NCBI GenBank assembly: GCA_937893415.1
Contig: CALBWZ010000033.1
Location: 1-7,286 of the forward strand
Source: an uncultured Comamonadaceae bacterium
GTDB taxonomy: Bacteria; Pseudomonadota; Gammaproteobacteria; Burkholderiales; Burkholderiaceae_C
Reading direction: 5' to 3'
DNA: 7,286 nucleotides
The notes beneath the pieces were generated by a model. It ran no database searches. It was not told where the DNA came from and worked only from the letters and a program-made list of their open reading frames with translations. Position numbers and translations under genes: made by a program. Below are positions 1-6,417 of this stretch, one piece after another (position 1 is the stretch's first letter; each line of letters opens with the position of its first letter).

Positions 1-1
1 G

Positions 2-199
2 GCTATTTTGTCGGGCGGGGTGCGCAGTGCATCTGCTGTAGCCAAAGGCGATGTAACTTGCCTTGAAATAACAACCGACGTGCTCAAGCGCATGTTGGCC
101 CAAGAGCCAGGCCTAATTGCACCCACGTTTCAAGCCCTGTTGTTGCAGCTCTACATGCGCAACGCTATAGCGGGCAAGAATGGTATGTTTCACTTGTGA
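2..199 (+). CDS. C-terminal end of a protein with a cyclic-nucleotide-binding domain (partial)
   Basis: The frame is open to the left edge, so only the last 65 residues are visible. They resemble the end of a Crp-type cyclic-nucleotide-binding beta-barrel: a short stretch reading AILSGGVRSASAVA matches the family pattern in which a Gly-rich turn and an Arg-Ser-Ala segment contact the nucleotide phosphate. The strand CLEITTDVLKRML and a closing helix (about residues 40-57) follow. No helix-turn-helix comes after the barrel and the protein stops soon afterwards, so this is not a classical Crp/Fnr regulator. It could be a stand-alone sensor or the C-terminal module of a larger protein; some SulP anion transporters and signalling proteins end this way. 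The domain call is moderately sure, the full gene identity unknown. A start codon at position 8 (TTG) is possible but unlikely, because the domain would lack its first half. Confidence 0.6.
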   Translation, partial: AILSGGVRSASAVAKGDVTCLEITTDVLKRMLAQEPGLIAPTFQALLLQLYMRNAIAGKNGMFHL

Positions 200-247
200 A
201 GCGCTTTGACGGCGCTGGCTTGCCTTAAAATACAGTTTAATTTCAAA

Positions 248-261
248 GCCGCTTGTGCGGC
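248..261 (+). repeat. Small hairpin in the purL leader region
   Basis: GCCGC and GCGGC form a perfect 5-bp stem around the loop TTGT, 65 bases before the purL start codon. It is GC-rich and would fold in RNA, but it lacks a T tract on the + strand. It may be a weak leader structure or chance. Confidence 0.3.
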
Positions 262-315
262 GCACATGCGAATCGGCCTAAGGTGCCAGCTGCCTTGGTT
301 CTATTCGTGTACATC

Positions 316-319
316 AAGG
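316..319 (+). promoter_or_regulatory. Ribosome binding site of purL (AAGG)
   Basis: AAGG lies 7 bases before the GTG at 327. It supports this start. The frame is open only back to a TAA at 279-281 and no other ATG, GTG or TTG occurs in frame between that stop and 327. Confidence 0.5.
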
Positions 320-326
320 CCGAACA

Positions 327-3300
327 GTGACCACGCCATTGCGCTACTTTCAAGGCTCTAACGCCTTGAGCAACTTCTCTCAGCTACAGCTGCTCGCTCA
401 ACTCAAATCTCTACAGCCCGGTGTTCAATCGTTTCAAGCTGTTCATCAGTTTGTTGCCAGTGGCGTTGTCGCCAGCGATACCAACAAACTGCAAGCCCTG
501 TTGCTTCCCACGAGTGGCGTGGTGTCAGACATGCAGAACGCCAAGCACACGATGGATGTGTGGGTGTGCCCCCGTTTGGGAACCTTGTCAGCGTGGGCAT
601 CTAAAGCCACTGACATCGCTCGCAACTGCGGCATTGGCTTGCTGCGGTTAGAAAGAGTCACCCATTGGCGCTTGGTGTTCAAGCGCGCAACCAAGCTCAC
701 CGTCGAGCACCATGAAGCCGTGTTGGCCCTGCTGCACGACCGCATGACGCAAACCGTGTTGGACACACAAGATGGCGTAGCCCAGCTATTTGCCAACAAA
801 GACAGCATACCTATGGCTGTTATTGATGTATTGGGCAATGGACAGGCGGCACTTCAGCAAGCCAACACCATGTATGGTTTGGCTTTGTCAGCCGCTGAGG
901 TGGATTACCTTGAGTCTGCGTACCTGCGCCTTGCTCGTAACCCCACCGATGTGGAGTTGATGATGTTTGCCCAGGCCAACAGTGAGCACTGCCGACACAA
1001 AATATTCAACTCTCAATTCACCATAGACGGCGAACAACAAGACAGCACCTTGTTTGACATGATTCGCAATACCCACCGGCTTCAACCGAATCACACTGTG
1101 GTGGCTTATTCAGACAACGCTGCCGTGATGCAAGGTCATGCAGTCAGTGCTTTTGCGCCAGAGCAAGCTGCCCAGCCCAGCACATACAAGCACACAGACG
1201 CCGTGCGGCATGTCCTGATGAAGGTTGAAACACACAACCACCCCACAGCCATTAGTCCTTTTGAAGGTGCGGCAACGGGAGCTGGCGGAGAAATACGCGA
1301 CGAGGGTGCAACCGGTCGTGGCTCTGCGCCCAAGGCTGGCCTCACAGGCTTTACAGTTTCGGCCTTGCGATGGCCCAACCTGGATTGCGCCGTGGCCCCG
1401 TCTGTGGGTATGGGTGATTTGCCTCAACCGCCACAGCATATGGCCAGCGCGTTGGACATCATGTTGCAAGGCCCACTAGGCGCTGCGGCGTTTAACAACG
1501 AATTTGGTCGGCCCAATTTAACAGGCTACTTTCGCAGTTACGAGCAAGTGGTGACAAGTGACAAAGACACGGTACACCGTGGCTTTCATAAGCCCATCAT
1601 GATTGCGGGTGGTTTAGGCGTTATTGACCAAGCCTTGACACACAAAATTCAATTCCCTGCTGGTACTTTGCTGGTACAACTTGGCGGCCCCGGTATGCGT
1701 ATTGGCATGGGTGGTGGGGCAGCAAGCTCTATGGCCAGTGGCAGCAACAATGCAGCGCTTGACTTTGACTCTGTGCAGCGCGGCAACCCAGAGATTGAAC
1801 GCCGAGCACAAGAAGTGATCAACCACTGCTGGCGCATGGGCCAAGCCAATCCCATTTTGGCTATTCACGATGTAGGCGCTGGCGGCTTGTCCAACGCGTT
1901 TCCTGAACTGACCAATGACGCAGGGCGGGGCGCATTTTTTGACTTATCAGCCATTCCGCTAGAAGAGTCTGGCATGGCGGCCAAGGAGATGTGGTGTAAC
2001 GAAAGCCAGGAACGTTATGTTTTGGCCATAGCGCCACAGTCTTGGGCTGCATTGCAAGCCATGGCACAGCGTGAGCGCTGTCCTGCTGCTGTGGTGGGTG
2101 TGGCCACCGAACACCGCCAACTGGTGGTGGCCGACGAGCGCCTGCCGATTGACGGCACAGACACACTAACAAGGGTTCCACCGCTTGTTGGTCGCGCCGT
2201 AGATCTGCCCATGGATGTGTTGCTGGGCAACATGCCACCTTTGTCGCGGGATGTGACCAGTATCACGCGCAGCTTCAGCCCTATGGTGCTAGATGACATC
2301 CAGTTAGAGCAAGCTGTGATTGCTGTCTTGGGCGCGCCGTCTGTTGCTTCCAAGCGGTTCCTCATCACAATCGGTGACCGAACTGTTGGTGGCTTGACAC
2401 ATAGAGATCAAATGGTTGGGCCGTGGCAAGTGCCAGTGGCCGACTGTGCCGTGACCCTTGCTGACTTCAAAGGCTTTGCAGGCGAGGTCATGGCCTTGGG
2501 CGAGCGCAGCCCAATTGCCTCACTTAATGCACCTGCAAGCGGTCGCATGGCTGTGGCTGAAGCGGTTCTCAATGCACTGGCTGCACCCATAGATCTTGAA
2601 AAAATCAAACTATCGGCCAATTGGATGGCCGCTTGTGGTGAAGCCTATGAAGACGCCGCCTTGTACCATACCGTGCAGGCGGTTGGGATGGCCTTGTGTC
2701 CCGCGTTGAATGTATCCATTCCTGTGGGTAAGGATAGCTTGTCTATGCGCACACAGTGGCAAGATGACAAGCAACAAGACCACAAGGTGGTCTCGCCCGT
2801 TAGTTTAATTGTGACGGCATTTGCCTCAATTGATGACGTACGCACAACGCTAACGCCACAACTCAACCGCGATGAAGTCGATACGAGCCTGTTGCTGGTA
2901 GACCTGGGCCGTGGCCGTATGCGGATGGGGGCCAGCATGCTGGCCCAAGTTCTCAACCAAACCGGGGACATCACGCCAGATCTAGACGACGCAAACGACC
3001 TGGTCGCGACTGTTCATGCCGTCAACGCCATGCGTGACGAGGGCTTGCTGATGGCTTACCACGACCGCAGCGACGGCGGCCTGCTGGCAACCGTGTGTGA
3101 GATGGCATTTGCTGGCAACGTGGGTGTGGCGCTCAACATTGACATGCTGCTGCTTGAAGGCGACGGTATTGGCGACAGCAAAATGGATGTTGGTGACAGC
3201 AAAAACTGGGCGCAGCAAGTCAGTGCGCGTCGTCAAGAACAATCCATTAAGGCCCTGTTTAACGAAGAGTTGGGCGTGGTGTTGCAAGTGGCAACGCATC

Positions 3301-4397
3301 ACCGCGACCAAGCATTTGCAATATTGCGTCAGCATGGCTTGTCTGCGTGCAGCCACGTGGTGGGTAAAACACGACCAGACAGTGCTGCCATGCCAGTCGG
3401 TAAAGGCCGCGTGCAAGTGTGGCGAGACACACAATCTATTTTTGATGCCTCGCTGCCAGATCTTCACGCCTTATGGGACAGCGTGAGTTGGCAGATATGC
3501 CGTTTGCGCGACAACCCGCAAGGTGCTGATACCGAACACGCCGGTATTGGCTTGTCCAACGACCCTGGTTTGCATGTATTCATACCTGCCCAGCCACCAA
3601 CAAAAGCGGTTGCAGCGCCTGCCGTTCATACCAAGCGCCCCCGTGTGGCGGTTTTGCGCGAACAGGGCGTGAACTCGCATGTTGAGATGGCCTACAGCGT
3701 TGACATGGGTGGTTTTGAAGCGGTTGACGTTCACATGAGCGACTTGCAAGCTGGGCGAGCCAGACTCGCTGACTTCCAGGGTTTGGTGGCGTGTGGCGGT
3801 TTTAGCTACGGCGACACATTGGGTGCAGGCATTGGCTGGGCACGAAGCATTGTGTTTAATGAGGCATTGGCCGCGCAGTTCCAACAGTTTTTCCATCGCG
3901 ACACCACTTTCGGATTAGGCGTGTGCAACGGCTGCCAAATGTTTGCCGAATTGGCCCCAATGATTCCTGGCGCGCAGGCATGGCCACGTTTTACCACCAA
4001 CCAGAGTCAGCGTTTTGAAGCACGTCTCAATATGGTCGAGGTGCTGCCATCACCCAGTGTGTTTTTAAGCAGCCTGCAAGGTGCGCGTTTGCCCATAGCT
4101 GTGGCACACGGCGAGGGCTTTGCAAACTTTGAGCACCGCGGGCAAGCTGACACTGTAGTGGCAGCCATGCGTTTTGTGGACAACAGTGGTCTTGCCACAG
4201 AGCAATACCCTGCAAACCCCAATGGCAGCCAAGGTGGCTTGACGGCAGTTACAACCCCAGATGGTCGCTTTACCGCCATGATGCCGCATCCAGAACGTGT
4301 GTTTAGAAACGTTCAAATGAGCTGGACAGACGGCGATATCAGCGCTGCCAGCCCATGGGCAGACTTGTGGAAAAATGCAAGGCATTGGCTGGGGTAA
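327..4397 (+). CDS. purL: Phosphoribosylformylglycinamidine synthase (FGAM synthetase, large single-chain PurL)
   Basis: This cytosolic enzyme catalyses the fourth step of de novo purine synthesis: FGAR + glutamine + ATP to FGAM + glutamate + ADP + phosphate. At 1356 residues it is the large proteobacterial form, which fuses PurS-like, synthetase and glutaminase parts. Visible landmarks, in order: a PurS-like N-terminal region (about 1-150); MFAQANSEHCRHK with His221; the nucleotide-binding stretch MKVETHNHP (298-306) followed by a Gly-rich loop; LGGPGMRIGMGGGAASS (around 450-470); DVGAGGLSN after Asp515. The second AIRS-like half has LSANWMAA (from 762), IPVGKDSLSM (Lys802) and YHDRSDGGL (911-919). 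The class I glutaminase domain begins near 1105, with nucleophile Cys1200 in GVCNGCQMF and His1321/Glu1323 in MPHPERVF. All key residues are intact. Translation starts at GTG with a modest AAGG site. A segment at about 945-975 containing a GDSK repeat is longer than in E. coli PurL but, as I recall, typical of Burkholderiales. Confidence 0.98.
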   Translation: MTTPLRYFQGSNALSNFSQLQLLAQLKSLQPGVQSFQAVHQFVASGVVASDTNKLQALLLPTSGVVSDMQNAKHTMDVWVCPRLGTLSAWASKATDIARNCGIGLLRLERVTHWRLVFKRATKLTVEHHEAVLALLHDRMTQTVLDTQDGVAQLFANKDSIPMAVIDVLGNGQAALQQANTMYGLALSAAEVDYLESAYLRLARNPTDVELMMFAQANSEHCRHKIFNSQFTIDGEQQDSTLFDMIRNTHRLQPNHTVVAYSDNAAVMQGHAVSAFAPEQAAQPSTYKHTDAVRHVLMKVETHNHPTAISPFEGAATGAGGEIRDEGATGRGSAPKAGLTGFTVSALRWPNLDCAVAPSVGMGDLPQPPQHMASALDIMLQGPLGAAAFNNEFGRPNLTGYFRSYEQVVTSDKDTVHRGFHKPIMIAGGLGVIDQALTHKIQFPAGTLLVQLGGPGMRIGMGGGAASSMASGSNNAALDFDSVQRGNPEIERRAQEVINHCWRMGQANPILAIHDVGAGGLSNAFPELTNDAGRGAFFDLSAIPLEESGMAAKEMWCNESQERYVLAIAPQSWAALQAMAQRERCPAAVVGVATEHRQLVVADERLPIDGTDTLTRVPPLVGRAVDLPMDVLLGNMPPLSRDVTSITRSFSPMVLDDIQLEQAVIAVLGAPSVASKRFLITIGDRTVGGLTHRDQMVGPWQVPVADCAVTLADFKGFAGEVMALGERSPIASLNAPASGRMAVAEAVLNALAAPIDLEKIKLSANWMAACGEAYEDAALYHTVQAVGMALCPALNVSIPVGKDSLSMRTQWQDDKQQDHKVVSPVSLIVTAFASIDDVRTTLTPQLNRDEVDTSLLLVDLGRGRMRMGASMLAQVLNQTGDITPDLDDANDLVATVHAVNAMRDEGLLMAYHDRSDGGLLATVCEMAFAGNVGVALNIDMLLLEGDGIGDSKMDVGDSKNWAQQVSARRQEQSIKALFNEELGVVLQVATHHRDQAFAILRQHGLSACSHVVGKTRPDSAAMPVGKGRVQVWRDTQSIFDASLPDLHALWDSVSWQICRLRDNPQGADTEHAGIGLSNDPGLHVFIPAQPPTKAVAAPAVHTKRPRVAVLREQGVNSHVEMAYSVDMGGFEAVDVHMSDLQAGRARLADFQGLVACGGFSYGDTLGAGIGWARSIVFNEALAAQFQQFFHRDTTFGLGVCNGCQMFAELAPMIPGAQAWPRFTTNQSQRFEARLNMVEVLPSPSVFLSSLQGARLPIAVAHGEGFANFEHRGQADTVVAAMRFVDNSGLATEQYPANPNGSQGGLTAVTTPDGRFTAMMPHPERVFRNVQMSWTDGDISAASPWADLWKNARHWLG
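3171..3204 (+). repeat. 21-base-period direct repeat inside purL
   Basis: GGCGACAGCAAAA (3171-3183) recurs as GGTGACAGCAAAA (3192-3204) with one mismatch and exactly seven codons apart. It encodes GDSK twice (residues 949-952 and 956-959). It sits in the segment that makes this PurL longer than the enterobacterial one. It may be an old in-frame duplication, or chance similarity in a surface loop. Confidence 0.55.
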
Positions 4398-4513
4398 AGC
4401 CCTTCTAACGGCTCATTAGGGTCTTTGTAAGGCCTTCACATAACCTGTACTTAAGGTCCAGCACCTTACAACCTCTGAGTGACTCCTGTGCATTTACACG
4501 ACTGGTTCAAAAA
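4398..4513 (+). other. Intergenic gap between purL and the hydrolase gene
   Basis: The gap holds an 8-base palindrome AAGGCCTT (4429-4436) and an inverted repeat TAAGGT/ACCTTA (4452-4468). Just after the purL stop, CCC (within 4400-4403) and GGG (4419-4421) could pair with TAA/TTA inside to form a weak, bulged stem followed by TCTTTGT. This is at best a poor terminator. I see no convincing -35/-10 pair and no clear Shine-Dalgarno sequence before the ATG at 4514, so the hydrolase may depend partly on read-through from purL. Confidence 0.4.
4452..4468. repeat. Inverted repeat TAAGGT-CCAGC-ACCTTA
   Basis: A perfect 6-base inverted repeat with a 5-base spacer lies 46 bases before the hydrolase start codon. 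It could be a small operator for a dimeric regulator or a short RNA hairpin. There is no T run after it, so it does not look like a terminator. Confidence 0.35.
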
Positions 4514-5281
4514 ATGAGCAACAACACTGTGTTTGTTTTGGTACACGGCGCTTGGCATGGCGCTTGGTGTTGGCAGCGTGTGCAGCCTTTACTGACCCAA
4601 GCTGGTGTTGCCAACCACGCCGTGTGCCTCACTGGTGTCGGTGAGCGAGCCCATTGTTTAAGTGCTGGTATCCGTTTGTCCACGCACGTACAAGATGTGG
4701 TGTCGACAGTAGTGGCCAATGAATGGCAACGTGTGGTGTTGGTTGGCCACAGCTACGCCGGTATGGTCATCACGCAAGCGGCTTACGACCTGAACTCGCT
4801 CATGCCCAATGTTGTGCAGTCGTTGATTTACCTTGACGCGCACGTTCCATGTAACGGCGAGAGTTGGGCTAGCCTTTTAGAGCCGCAGGTGAAGGCATTG
4901 CGCATCAAAGAAGCCAGAATTGCTGGGGGTGGGGTGTTTTTACCGCCACCAGATGCCAGCGTTTTTGGATTGTTTGGTGCTGATAGAGAGTGGGTGAACC
5001 GCCGCCAAACACCGCACCCGTTTGGCGTGTACCAAGACAAAGTTGATATAGAAGACGAGGTCTTGGCGGCCTTGCCAAAAACCTACATTGACTGCGTCAG
5101 TCCGGCCTTGCCATCGCTACAGATAAGCCGCGAGCGGGTTCAAGCGGCCATGTCCGCACAGACAACAAAAAACGCCACAGACTTTGATAAGTCGTGGCGT
5201 CGTTTTGAGATGGCTTGTGGACACGACCCTATGGTCGATCAGCCACAAGCGCTGGTCAAACTGCTGCTAGCCGCTTACTGA
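4514..5281 (+). CDS. Alpha/beta hydrolase of the EstC / plant methylesterase-hydroxynitrile lyase-like family
   Basis: The 255-residue protein is a complete single-domain alpha/beta hydrolase, probably cytosolic since no signal peptide is visible. FVLVHGAWHGAWCW (7-20) is the typical first strand with the oxyanion-hole HGxW. LTGVGERAH (39-47) follows as in this family. The nucleophile elbow is GHSYAG with Ser80. The catalytic His is His237 in CGHDPMVDQP. The third member is less clear: the stretch PKTYIDC (188-194) lacks an aspartate at the spot used by plant hydroxynitrile lyases, so Asp108 in YLDAHVP, conserved as I recall it in bacterial relatives, is my inferred acid. The family cleaves small esters or splits cyanohydrins; the substrate here cannot be told. 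HGAWHGAW is encoded by a 12-base tandem repeat (4544-4567). The start ATG fits the family N-terminus but has no good Shine-Dalgarno. The 3' end contains the opposite-strand terminator and overlaps the neighbouring gene tail to tail by 7 bases. Confidence 0.88.
   Translation: MSNNTVFVLVHGAWHGAWCWQRVQPLLTQAGVANHAVCLTGVGERAHCLSAGIRLSTHVQDVVSTVVANEWQRVVLVGHSYAGMVITQAAYDLNSLMPNVVQSLIYLDAHVPCNGESWASLLEPQVKALRIKEARIAGGGVFLPPPDASVFGLFGADREWVNRRQTPHPFGVYQDKVDIEDEVLAALPKTYIDCVSPALPSLQISRERVQAAMSAQTTKNATDFDKSWRRFEMACGHDPMVDQPQALVKLLLAAY
5167..5200 (-). terminator. Rho-independent terminator of the selO-yciB-bolA-ppiC transcript, inside the hydrolase gene
   Basis: Arms ACGCCAC plus GACTT (5172-5178 and 5180-5184) pair with AAGTC plus GTGGCGT (5189-5200). 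This gives 12 base pairs with one bulged base (5179) and a 4-base loop TGAT (5185-5188). Read on the - strand, the stem is followed directly by a T run (complement of A 5167-5171) and then GTTGT, the classical layout. It lies about 75 bases after the ppiC stop. On the + strand the stem is followed only by CGTTTTG, so it could act weakly there as well, but it is inside the hydrolase reading frame. Confidence 0.7.
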
Positions 5282-6078
5282 ATAGTGGCCTTGGCTCGCA
5301 AGTCGTTTTGGAAGGTATTCATCCGCGTTGTTTTGAGTTGCTCCGCCACTTGGTCACGCACCTGCTCTAAGGGCGGCAGGTCTCTCTTGCGGGTTTCGAT
5401 CAAACGAATCACGTGAAAACCAAACTGGGTTTGTACAGGCTTGCTGGTTTCATTGACCTGTAGTGCAACCATGGCCGCACCAAATTCTGGCACGTAGCCA
5501 CTGGCATTGGCCCAGCCTAAGTCACCACCTTGTGCGCCTGATCCTGTGTCTTTAGACAGCTTTTTGGCTAGGGTCGCAAAGTCTCCCCCTTTGGCCAATT
5601 TGTCTACAACGTCGTTGGCCTGCGCCAGCGTTTCAACCAATATGTGGCTTGCACGGTGCTCTTGGGCCATATCGCTGTCGGCAATACGCTTGTATTCAGC
5701 GGCTACCACGGCGTCAGTGATGGGGTTTTTGGCTTCAAAGTCGGCCAACAAAGCGCGAATCAAAATGCTTTCACGCGCCAAGCTCATCTGGTCTTGATAG
5801 GTTTGCGTGGTGTTTAGACCCAACGCCGTCGCGGCTTGCAGCAACACCTCGCGGTTGATGACTTCGTCGCGAATTTGGGCCAATACCTGCTCAGTAACTG
5901 GCTGGCCTGACGCGGCCATTTGACGTTCCATGATCTGTACGCGGGCACTGGGTACAGACTTGCCGTTTACGATGGCAAGATTTTGTGCCCAAGCGGGACT
6001 GGCAATAACACAGGCAGCAACAACGCTAGACGTGCACAACACGCGCGACAATGGGAGCAACAATTTCAAATTAGACAT
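5275..6078 (-). CDS. Periplasmic peptidyl-prolyl cis-trans isomerase, parvulin type (PpiC/SurA-like), from internal ATG
   Basis: Starting at the ATG at 6078-6076 (residue 114 of the long frame) gives a 267-residue protein of normal family length. It opens with a Sec signal peptide: a basic start with Lys5 and Arg12, a hydrophobic core VLCTSSVVAACVIA and a cleavage site SPAWA-Q after residue 31. VAAC at 20-23 resembles a lipobox, but the hydrophobic stretch continues past it and AWA-Q is a better site, so I favour a soluble periplasmic protein. NLAIVNGK is the usual mature N-terminus. The SurA-like N-terminal helices follow. The parvulin domain is about 140-231, with HRASHILVE, KDTGSGAQGGDLGW, VPEFGAAM and QTQFGFHVIRL, all characteristic. 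It probably aids folding of exported or outer-membrane proteins. No Shine-Dalgarno is visible before this ATG, which leaves room for other initiation modes. The stop overlaps the convergent hydrolase stop (5275-5281). Confidence 0.85.
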   Translation of the reverse strand: MSNLKLLLPLSRVLCTSSVVAACVIASPAWAQNLAIVNGKSVPSARVQIMERQMAASGQPVTEQVLAQIRDEVINREVLLQAATALGLNTTQTYQDQMSLARESILIRALLADFEAKNPITDAVVAAEYKRIADSDMAQEHRASHILVETLAQANDVVDKLAKGGDFATLAKKLSKDTGSGAQGGDLGWANASGYVPEFGAAMVALQVNETSKPVQTQFGFHVIRLIETRKRDLPPLEQVRDQVAEQLKTTRMNTFQNDLRAKATIQ

Positions 6079-6417
6079 ATCAAGACAATGAGGGTGATTG
6101 GTTAAAAGGAATTCACGGTTGACGGTTGGTATCAACGGGGGGGGTGATGAGATTTCGATGGCCAAAGCGTGCAAGCCTGCATCCACAAAGGTTTGCAACG
6201 CTTCATACACAAGCCGATGTTGGGCAACCCGCGATTGACCGATAAATTGGGGGCTGTGCAAGCGCACTCTGAAGTGCGTGCCCCAGCCTACATCGTTCGC
6301 ACCTGCATGGCCAGCGTGAGAGGCGCTTTCGTCTATAACTTCGAGCGGTTCAGCAGCCAAATGGGTGAGTAATGCCTGACGTATGGCCTCAGCTGTGATG
6401 GGCAATGCCTCGTTCAT
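5275..6417 (-). CDS. Continuous reading frame joining a BolA domain to a parvulin-type PpiC isomerase (apparent fusion)
   Basis: One 380-residue frame runs from the ATG at 6417 to the TAA at 5275-5277. Residues 1-91 are BolA-like; 92-113 are a linker resembling no domain; 114-144 form a signal peptide; 145-380 are a SurA/PpiC-like chaperone with a parvulin domain. A signal peptide in the middle of a protein is not expected for a true fusion of a cytosolic and a periplasmic protein. The join occurs exactly at a run of eight C (6144-6137 on the - strand). With one C fewer the frame meets TGA at 6134-6132; with one more it meets TGA at 6115-6113. I therefore think the two parts are normally separate genes and that the fusion is an indel, an error or a switch. 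If the fusion is real, it would be membrane-inserted with BolA inside and PpiC outside, and signal peptidase could still cut after Ala144 (AWA-Q). Confidence 0.6.
   Translation of the reverse strand: MNEALPITAEAIRQALLTHLAAEPLEVIDESASHAGHAGANDVGWGTHFRVRLHSPQFIGQSRVAQHRLVYEALQTFVDAGLHALAIEISSPPPLIPTVNREFLLTNHPHCLDMSNLKLLLPLSRVLCTSSVVAACVIASPAWAQNLAIVNGKSVPSARVQIMERQMAASGQPVTEQVLAQIRDEVINREVLLQAATALGLNTTQTYQDQMSLARESILIRALLADFEAKNPITDAVVAAEYKRIADSDMAQEHRASHILVETLAQANDVVDKLAKGGDFATLAKKLSKDTGSGAQGGDLGWANASGYVPEFGAAMVALQVNETSKPVQTQFGFHVIRLIETRKRDLPPLEQVRDQVAEQLKTTRMNTFQNDLRAKATIQ
6137..6144. repeat. Homopolymer of eight G (+) / eight C (-) at the BolA-PpiC junction
   Basis: The run is flanked by ATCAAC on the left and TGATGA on the right. 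Its length decides the reading frame: eight gives the BolA-PpiC fusion, seven gives a TGA right after the run, nine gives a TGA six codons beyond the run. Such G/C runs are prone to replication slippage and also to sequencing error. Confidence 0.95.
6145..6417 (-). CDS. bolA: BolA family protein portion
   Basis: BolA proteins are small cytosolic partners of monothiol glutaredoxins in iron-sulphur handling and can affect cell shape and stress responses. Visible marks: DESASHAGHAG (29-39), the family HAGH motif; HFRVRLHSPQFIGQSRVAQHRLVYEAL (split here as HFRVRLHSPQ, FIGQS and RVAQHRLVYEAL) with His67, the conserved candidate metal or cluster ligand; and HALAIEI (83-89) at the end. Gln66 stands where many relatives have Arg (RHR). 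If the C run had seven bases the protein would be 94 residues ending SSPPR, normal for this family. The start is set by AGGAG five bases upstream and by the ATGA overlap with yciB, which suggests translational coupling. As the sequence stands there is no stop, and the frame continues into PpiC. Confidence 0.8.

Larger units (their letters stand above)
200..326 (+). other. Intergenic gap upstream of purL
   Basis: This 127-base gap probably carries the purL promoter and leader. It holds two small inverted repeats: AGCGC (200-204) with GCGCT (212-216), and GCCGC (248-252) with GCGGC (257-261). Neither is followed by a T run, so neither looks like a standard terminator for the upstream gene. AT-rich elements TAAAAT (226-231) and TTTAAT (236-241) could serve as a -10 box. 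The only good -35 candidate, TTGACG (206-211), is 14 bases from the first and 24 from the second, so spacing is poor and I make no firm promoter call. I see no sequence resembling the enterobacterial PurR operator. Confidence 0.45.

Noticed and set aside
206..231. TTGACG (206-211) with TAAAAT (226-231) as a purL promoter
   Set aside because: The boxes are 14 bases apart, too close for an ordinary sigma-70 promoter; other -10 choices in reach match poorly.
2982..3467. 161-codon open frame on the - strand inside purL, and other long open frames overlapping purL
   Set aside because: They lie opposite or out of frame with a fully intact, conserved purL, match no family I know, and have no ribosome site worth noting. 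They are shadows of its codon use.
4398..4428. Terminator just after purL
   Set aside because: The only stem is short and bulged (CCC...TAA / TTA GGG) and the following tract TCTTTGT is poor; I would not call a terminator from this.
4544..4567. 12-base tandem repeat CACGGCGCTTGG / CATGGCGCTTGG
   Set aside because: It encodes HGAWHGAW, a motif conserved in this hydrolase family, so protein constraint explains it.
6133..6136. Programmed ribosomal frameshift at the C8 run
   Set aside because: I see no Shine-Dalgarno-like stimulator or clear downstream pseudoknot, and in the given sequence the zero frame is already open, so no shift is needed to make the fusion. A tract-length change explains the layout more simply.
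6116..6137. PpiC as a lipoprotein (VAAC lipobox at residues 20-23 of the short form)
   Set aside because: The hydrophobic core continues beyond the cysteine and a good signal peptidase I site AWA-Q follows. The coordinates given mark the upstream junction region only; the motif itself lies near 6010-6021.
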